In this document: in pieces, positions 57,990 to 64,000 of the stretch
How positions within the stretch are numbered: position 1 is the stretch's first letter
How the letters are laid out: every line of letters begins with the position of its first letter
Assembly (NCBI GenBank): GCA_951799445.1
Contig: OX637290.1
Location: 33,660,987-33,724,986 of the forward strand
Reading direction: 5' to 3'
DNA from: Pseudisothecium myosuroides
Taxonomy: Eukaryota > Streptophyta > Bryopsida > Hypnales > Lembophyllaceae
Length of the DNA stretch: 64,000 nt
The notes under the pieces: generated by a model
Databases searched by the model: none
Told to the model about the DNA's origin: nothing
The model's input: the letters and a program-made list of their open reading frames with translations, nothing else
Position numbers and translations under genes: made by a program

Positions 57990-59453
57990 TTATTCGAGCT
58001 CGAAGGGAAATTCGCCACCAAATGCGGGCTTCAGGTCACTAAGCCAAACAGCCTTGGGATCGAATTTGGCGAAGAATGGCTGATTCTCGAGCCGCGGGTC
58101 TCGACATCGGATGAAGTTCAAAGCGAACACCTTCTCGCCTGCAATGTCAACAATGCCGTCAATGCAGACTTTTCCAGCTGAAGCGGACATGGATGGACCA
58201 CGCACGGTGCGCGCCAGCCCAGAGACGTTTCGGTATGCAGTAGTGTAGATCTCATATGCTTTTTCCAGCGGCATTGCGAAGTAGTCATGCGGACCCGTGT
58301 CACGCTCAACGAACATATAGTAAGGGATCATTCCCAGACGCACTTGGTTACGCCACATTGAACTCCAAATGCTGGCATGGTCATTGATTGTTCGAATCAG
58401 AGGCGCCTGTGTTCGGATGGTAGCTCCAGTGTTGCGGATTCGTTGCACTGCCTTGCGTACCATCGGAGTCTCCAGCTCGCGTGGGTGGCTGAAGTGCGCC
58501 ATGAAAGCAAGATTCGTCCCAGATTTTACAATTCTTTCGAAGAGGCGGAGCGTTTCATCAGCATCAGGATCAGTGACAAATTTCTGTGGCCAGTACGCCA
58601 AGGACTTGGTGCCAATGCGAATTGATTCCACCGATTCCAATTGTGAAATTGGTTCAATGTAGCGACAAAGCAGTGACGCAGACATGAACATCGGATCACC
58701 ACCGGTGAAAATTACGTCGGTGATATTTGGGCGGGCCTGTACATACTCACGAAATCGTTCGATTTCGTTCGTTGCCATCTTGAGGTCTGGCTCTCCGACG
58801 AACTGGGCCCACCGGAAGCAGTAAGTGCAGTACGAATGACATTCCTGTCCCTCTTTCGGAAAGATACACACTGAGTCATCGTACTTGTGCTGGATGCCTA
58901 CAAAAGGATCAGGTCCAGTACTGGGAATATTCAGCAGCTGGCCGTCCGGATGAGGATTGAGTTTCATACGCACGGAATGTGCTGCTGCCTGGACTTCCAA
59001 TTTCGAAGCACCTCGCCTGAGCAGGTCGGCAATGTGCGCAACGTCATTTGCTGGGAGCATGTCTTCTTGCGGAAATACGAGCCGGAAAATTGGATCATGG
59101 GGAGCAGTAGACCAGTCAATAAGCTCGTCTATAACATAGTTGTTGGTTCGAAACGGCAACACCGCAGCAACCGCGCGTATTGCCAAACGCTCTTCCGATG
59201 AGAATCCCACGCGAGAGGTGAGCTCGTCCAAGTCCTTCACTGTGTAGGCACGGAACTTCTCAACTGCAGGGTTAGTAGACGGCAGCGTTGACGGTGATTC
59301 TACCTTGCTTCCCAAACTCGCTCTGGCAAATCTTGGCGTCGCTGGCCTCAGCGAAGTTAAGCTCATGGACTTCGCCTGCCATTTTGTGATGTCCGTCGGT
59401 TTAAAACAAGCAAGCGCTGCAGTACCCAAACGATCTGACAACATGCACTCCAT
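57990..59453 (-). CDS. KamA-family radical SAM aminomutase (lysine 2,3-aminomutase-like)
   Basis: This single uninterrupted 487-aa frame needs no intron, unlike the four other genes here. The radical-SAM cluster motif is CHSYCTYC (Cys205, 209, 212), and TGGDP follows at 250-254. Lys428 in SASAGKVCIDG is the likely PLP-binding lysine. Both cofactor sites therefore look intact. The first ~60 residues (rich in Ser, Thr, Ala and Arg) precede the family core and may target an organelle. Lysine 2,3-aminomutases convert L-lysine to beta-lysine, used for osmolytes, antibiotics or lysine breakdown. Relatives in EpmB modify elongation factor P. In my alignment from memory, the substrate-binding Asp of the lysine enzymes (Asp330 in Clostridium numbering) seems to be Glu383 here, so the substrate may differ. 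Such genes are largely bacterial, so past transfer is plausible. The start ATG 59453 is the first in frame. Confidence 0.9.
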   Translation of the reverse strand: MECMLSDRLGTAALACFKPTDITKWQAKSMSLTSLRPATPRFARASLGSKVESPSTLPSTNPAVEKFRAYTVKDLDELTSRVGFSSEERLAIRAVAAVLPFRTNNYVIDELIDWSTAPHDPIFRLVFPQEDMLPANDVAHIADLLRRGASKLEVQAAAHSVRMKLNPHPDGQLLNIPSTGPDPFVGIQHKYDDSVCIFPKEGQECHSYCTYCFRWAQFVGEPDLKMATNEIERFREYVQARPNITDVIFTGGDPMFMSASLLCRYIEPISQLESVESIRIGTKSLAYWPQKFVTDPDADETLRLFERIVKSGTNLAFMAHFSHPRELETPMVRKAVQRIRNTGATIRTQAPLIRTINDHASIWSSMWRNQVRLGMIPYYMFVERDTGPHDYFAMPLEKAYEIYTTAYRNVSGLARTVRGPSMSASAGKVCIDGIVDIAGEKVFALNFIRCRDPRLENQPFFAKFDPKAVWLSDLKPAFGGEFPFELE

Positions 59454-59553
59454 GCTAGCTCAAAACTAAGGCAGGTGCAGGAAGACTCTGGAACTGGTTG
59501 CTATACAAATTTCACACAGAATTGCACGTATTGCACATTTGTACTAGAGGATC

Positions 59554-59730
59554 TTAACCCCTTAACGCCCCAGCGTCCAGGAACTGGATCGTGAACAGAT
59601 TTAACGCCTTGTAACTTTCTTATACAAATGGTCAATTTCATTAAAATGGCGGTATTACTGAATTTGGCGCTTTTACAGTTCAGAACGGCCGTTCTGAAAT
59701 CTACCGTTTTGATAGAGACCGTTAAAGACC
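59554..59730 (+). mobile_element. piggyBac-like end next to a hAT-like half MITE
   Basis: TTAA at 59554-59557 is followed by CCCCTTAACGCCCCAGCG, a typical piggyBac-type end. About 75 bp further on, GGTCAATTTCATTAAAATGG starts a half copy of the MITE at 54421. The other piggyBac-like end was not found. It lies only 100 bp upstream of the KamA start codon. Confidence 0.45.
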
Positions 59731-60539
59731 CACCACATAATCTGAATGCAGCCTCTTCTTGCCATTGTGTCTAGATACCATTGGACTAGAGGAGAGGGTT
59801 TAGAACTGATAATGCTAGAGAGCATGATCTTCTTAGCAGGTAGCATTAACTTTTCACTAAGAAGAAATCTGGCTCACTGTTTGGACTCTACATGCATGCT
59901 CAAATGCACATTTCTTTGCTTTTTTATTCGACTACCACATTGATCTTCAGATCCGGTAATTCAAAAGCAGGGCTGGCAAGATTATGAGAGACAATTGCAG
60001 ACCAGTACCTCTTTCGCCACTGCCGTAGCTTGGTTGGTCCCGCCCTGCGGTTAGACCCCATAATCTTGACTGCTTTTGAATTCCTAGTACTCCTATGTTG
60101 CCAAAGGCCCACCAAGTGATACGTACTTCGACACTATGATATTGCCAAAGATTCACCAGCTACAACCACAAGAGGGCAAATCCTATTGTGAAGAACGGGC
60201 CAACACTACAGCCAGGGGCCTGTGTGACCACGGCATCATTCTCTGGCATGCAACAGACTGAACTCCGTGTTTGCTTTTGGAAACAGTAGCCGGAGGAAGC
60301 ATATTAAATACCATCAGATTGGTGAGTACCTCTAGGCCGATTGGTCAGGGATTTGATAGAGACGGTGGTGCTACTGTACCCATCGCCATAACCGAGGCCG
60401 GCCAGGTTTGTCTGAGAGCGCACGACCTAATAGAGTTATCCGTAAAGTTGATGAGTGACTGAGGATCAGTCGTGTTGAAATATCTCTTCTATTACGTTTG
60501 CATGGTATATTCTTTTATATTTGGGTGCCATATTTGTTT
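59731..60539. other. Intergenic DNA
   Basis: No gene. The frames here lack family features. Confidence 0.45.
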
Positions 60540-60955
60540 GTTTGTTACGTTGAGATCTCCCGGACCATACGTCCCCCAATTGTCTGCTTGGTACTGATAG
60601 AAAGCCCTCGGCAAGGAGGGGTGCACAGGCTTGGTTTCGTGGCATTCCAACTCACAGTGTGAAAGTTATATAGTAGAACCTCTCTAAGTTGATCCCCTCT
60701 AAGTCGATAAACCTCCATAACCCAATCATTTTAGACCCATCCCGGGCTGGGCCATATAACAAAGCTTGTGACTAAAAATGACCTTCCAGAAGTCAATAAA
60801 CCTCTCTAAATCAATCTATCAAACCGGTCCGGGACTGATCAGCTTAGAGAGGTTCTACTGTAGATTTTTTAGTCATTTTGGATCTTTAAAATTACTAAAT
60901 TATGCTAAATTATGTATCTTTTGAAACGGGAATCAATTTGTCACGTTCTTGGTAA
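60540..60955 (+). mobile_element. Dispersed repeat (GGCACACTAGT family), copy 2, interrupted
   Basis: It opens with TTGAGATCTCCCGGACCATA and AAGCCCTCGGC, as at 43776. It is broken by the pogo-like MITE at 60671 and the AGGTAG MITE at 60955. It resumes at 61176. Confidence 0.5.
60671..60860. mobile_element. pogo/Emigrant-like MITE
   Basis: The 190-bp element is flanked by TA. The right end reads CAGTAGAACCTCTCTAAGC on the minus strand, and the left end differs from it by C to T at the first base. CAGTAGAACCTCT termini with TA targets are those of the plant Emigrant/Lemi (pogo, Tc1/mariner) MITEs. Confidence 0.8.
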
Positions 60956-61172
60956 GGTAGGAGCACCCAATGGCATCAATGTACCTAATGGCGTCAGTTT
61001 CTATGTAAGGCATTGATTCTAGAACATAAATGTAGGTAGCTTGTAGATAGCTTATCTTTTAGGTAAAAAAAGTAAGCTATCTACGGTTTACTTACATTTA
61101 AGTTCTGAAATGACTATCATATGTAGAAACTGACGCCATTAGGTACACTGACGCCATTGGGTGCTCCTACCT
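60955..61172. mobile_element. AGGTAG-ended MITE, copy 2, full foldback
   Basis: The ends AGGTAGGAGCACCCAATGGC and their complement have TA at each edge (60953-60954 and 61173-61174). Pairing continues through most of the 218 bp (CTAATGGCGTCAG, GTAAGCTATCTAC). It interrupts the dispersed repeat of the GGCACACTAGT family. Confidence 0.8.
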
Positions 61173-61175
61173 TAT

Positions 61176-61497
61176 TGTTTGAAAGTCCTCGGCTAGAAAA
61201 GGTGCACGGGTTTGGTTTCGTGGCATTTGGACCTCTGATGTGAAAGTTATCGATTTTTGAGTTATTTTTGGATCTTAAAAATTACTAAATCATACTAAAT
61301 TATGTATCTTTTGAACCGTGTGTCTATTTGTCACGTTTTTGGTACCATTAGAAAGCCCTTAGAGAGCAAGGGTGCATAGGCTTTGGTTACTGACGTTTGA
61401 ACCTACAGCGGGAAAGTTATCTATTTTTGAGTTATTTTTTATTTTAAAAATGATTTTTACTTTTGTTTTGGTTGTGGCAACGGCACAGGGCACACTA
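61176..61497 (+). mobile_element. Dispersed repeat (GGCACACTAGT family), copy 2 continued, with two internal units
   Basis: The unit with AAGTCCTCGGC or AAGCCCTTAG, GGTGCA, TTTGGTT and TTTTGAGTTATTTTT occurs twice in tandem (about 61184-61330 and 61350-61450). It ends GGCACACTAGT at 61497. Confidence 0.5.
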
Positions 61498-61499
61498 GT

Positions 61500-62917
61500 G
61501 TATAATTGAAAAGTTGCTGGAGAATTTTCCGGAGAGAAAAAGGATGAATGAGGATGAGTTTGACGAGGATGTCAGCTTCAGTCACCTCTGGTTGTAGGGC
61601 ATGACTAAGGTATTGTGCTGTAAAACTGACCCTCCTCTTCAAACCGATCCTATAAAATGGTACTCAATGGATATGAAGTGGTTCTTAAATGGACCACTTT
61701 AGCCATTGATTCAATCGAAAAAAAAAGTATTATTTATTGCAAGAGCCAATCATTGGCCTTGATTTTCTCAAATCACATTAGAAGTTGCAAGTGAACGCAT
61801 TTTGGGAGACCTAGGGTCACGAATAGGTACCTACAACAGAAATCTTTGAAAATTCATAACTAATTCAAAAATACTTCAAAAAATATGAAACCACTTGTGT
61901 TACGTTTGGCATCTATTTTTCTTTCTCTGAAAAATGAAATAAAAATATTTTTGTTCACGCAAACCTATGAGAAAGGCGGATCAGCCCTTAAAGGGTCGCT
62001 TTTAGAGCATATTACCTTACGTTAAGCAGTTTGAGAACTGCTTGGAAGGGAGCGTGGCCGTGTCAGAAAAGAAAACGAAGGAACCAAGAGTTCGGGCATG
62101 CTGCTGTCACAGCGGCCGTATCCATGCGGATCGCATTTGGGCATGCGAGCCAGCGAATTCCGATCAGCATTCGGGATATTTTTCGAGTTCTATCAGCTTA
62201 TAATTCTCATATTGAGCCGGTTTCATAGCATAATGGAACAGCGCAATGGATCCCTCTTGAAAACTGGATCAAAGGAGATCTTCAAGTACATTCACTTTTC
62301 TAAGTAATGAGGGGATGCCATTTGTATTCCATGAATTGCGGGACTATTGTGTCATTGCCACATGTACGTAGTTCTAATTGTAAGTCATTGTGGTCCCATT
62401 GCAAAAGGGAATTGGCTCCCACTATTCTATTAAGCTATGTTTTCAAGTATCAAGTGGGTCCAAGGATGCTAATAGGAGCCAAGTTGGTCGTAACCACTCC
62501 TTTTTTGGGTTGAAATTCCTACTTTGAAGAGCACAATTTTAAATTCTCTTAAACTTTTTGGATTATATGCAAACATTATACATGTGCCTTGTCTTAAAAA
62601 ATGCCGTGGTGTTCTACAACATTTTTAAATGGATTAATGACAAAAGATCACGTGTAACTAGTCCTTTTGGTCCTTAGTTGCTACATGGTTTTAGGCCAAC
62701 TGTACCTACCTTCAGTGACACAGCCACATACGTAAGCTTCTAACCTCAGTGCATTGTTCGTTATAGAATTGGCTAGTTCATTTCTTAAGACTTTTCTCGG
62801 TTTAGGACCAACCGGAGGTAGACAAGTTATACATATGTCTATATGTGTTATGCGTTTGTCTATACATCTTATACATCTGTCTGTACTTGTCTTAATTCCA
62901 GTTCAATATGAAATTAG
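61500..62917. other. Intergenic DNA
   Basis: No supportable gene. A small less AT-rich island at 62030-62230 has open frames in two registers but no domain I recognise. Confidence 0.4.
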
Positions 62918-63633
62918 GATGAATGCAAGAAAGATTGACTAGAAAACGTAGCGTTTTCCATAGTACTCATTTTTATAATTAGTAAATTAATTTTAAATAA
63001 ATGTGAAAAATATTTTTAATGTACACACCTTTAAGAAGAAGGTACCCTATGGAGGAAAAGCATAGAAAAATTCTCAAAGTAGGAAAACTAGAAAAGTGCA
63101 AAATCTCATGAAAATAGGTACTTTCACATTTTAATTTGTAAAAAATAAGAAAAGAATTTTTTTTTAAAAATGAAAAATTGGAAATTTGGGAGAACTTTAT
63201 GATGAAGAGATTTCATCAAAAGAATGATCTTAAAACCATCTTCAGTGTTCAGAAATGCGCACGCAAGGGAGCCTTGTTTGCATGCATGTGGAGGACATAA
63301 AATAAAATATTTTTAAATTCCCTTTGGTAGAAACATGACTTCCTACTATGGAAATAGACCATAGAAATTTTAGCTCTATATCATTAATTTTGGGCACTCC
63401 TTAGTACTAAAAACCCCTAAACCGCAAAGTGTGACAAATTAGCTAAATTTAAATTTAAATATAAAATGATTTTTGAATTTTTTTGAAAAATAAGGGATCT
63501 AAATAGTATCAAGTTAACCATCTCCAATAAAAATTTCAAGTTAATCGGGTTAATACTTCAAAATTTATAGCCAATAACAACTTCATCACTTCAATTGTGA
63601 CGCAAAATAGTACCGGTCTTTCTTGCAATCACC
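62918..63633 (+). mobile_element. Complete element with 4-bp target duplication, copy 2
   Basis: The 716-bp element has left end GGATGAATGCAAGAAAGA and right end TCTTTCTTGCAATCACCC. ATTA lies on both flanks. The internal blocks match 56701-57409 and the fragment at 5400-5955. Confidence 0.75.
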
Positions 63634-64000
63634 CATTATTACCGTACTAAGCCTTGTATCTGTATTGAGGTTTATCAATCTTAGATATGACCGTTTATTA
63701 TGAGGTTTGTGGGTGTGATGTTTGGCTTTGATGTTTTGCATTGAAGTTGGAGTTTGGAGGTGTCTAATCCCATTTACTAGTGTTGCTCATTTTTGGGTTT
63801 GAGGAGACTACCTCTCCAAGTATAAAGAGGTGGTTTAGGCTAAGTCCCACACATCTTGTTTTAGCTCTTGCTTTGAGCCAGGTTTTGCTTTGACTTTTGC
63901 TTAGCTTGCAGTTTAGTGTTTTGGGTTTAGGCTAATCTCTTATACTATTGTTGGGTAGGACTTAAATGAGTATAGATGGCTTCCCTACCCGAGACAAAGG
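63634..64000. other. Unassigned end of window, possibly an LTR
   Basis: The stretch contains TATAAAGAGG followed by GGCTAAGTCCCACAC. This arrangement is reminiscent of LTR promoters, but the window ends before a second copy could be checked. Confidence 0.25.

Noticed and set aside
62031..62307. Frames in a less AT-rich island
   Set aside because: Two registers are open and neither shows a motif I can name.

Overview
The window is nuclear DNA of a land plant. It is AT-rich, its genes are spaced far apart, and four of its five protein genes are split by GT-AG introns. The protein families are plant ones: a BTB/POZ-NPH3 protein, an ENTH (epsin-like) protein and a secreted GH31 alpha-glucosidase/xylosidase. 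A KamA-type radical-SAM aminomutase and a sarcosine/dimethylglycine-methyltransferase-like enzyme are unusual for a flowering plant. Together with the transposon relics they make me favour a seed-free plant, perhaps a moss. This is inference; the sequence alone does not fix the species.

Layout. 1-16.3 kb holds no gene I can support. It is a mosaic of non-autonomous DNA transposons: elements of about 0.64-1.4 kb in TTAA targets (piggyBac-like), TA-target MITEs, elements with 4-bp target duplications, a CACTA foldback, and two large foldbacks at 6.04-7.29 and 14.78-16.32 kb. 17.4-20.9 kb carries the NPH3 gene (+, 5 exons, 608 aa). 21.5-28.9 kb holds a 5'-truncated LINE, MITEs and two more TTAA elements. 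31.8-34.5 kb carries the ENTH gene (+, 5 exons, 376 aa). It converges on the GH31 gene at 35.2-39.6 kb (-, 5 exons, 883 aa). 42.6-48.7 kb is repeats again, including a dead hAT transposase. 49.1-51.0 kb carries the methyltransferase (-, at least 2 exons). 51.1-54.1 kb has a segmental duplication on either side of a 222-bp tandem array. 54.1-57.4 kb is nested transposons. 58.0-59.5 kb is the intronless KamA gene (-). 59.5-64 kb is repeats.

How the genes relate. There is no operon logic here. The NPH3 protein would serve phototropin or ubiquitin-ligase signalling, the ENTH protein clathrin-coat vesicle traffic, and the GH31 enzyme cell-wall or apoplastic glycan trimming. One functional echo is possible: the methyltransferase resembles enzymes of glycine-betaine synthesis, and KamA enzymes make beta-lysine, the precursor of another compatible solute. 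The two genes lie 7 kb apart on the same strand.

What stands out is the density and nesting of non-autonomous DNA transposons, above all a TTAA-flanked piggyBac-like family with at least eight copies, and the single-exon KamA gene, a candidate for acquisition from bacteria.
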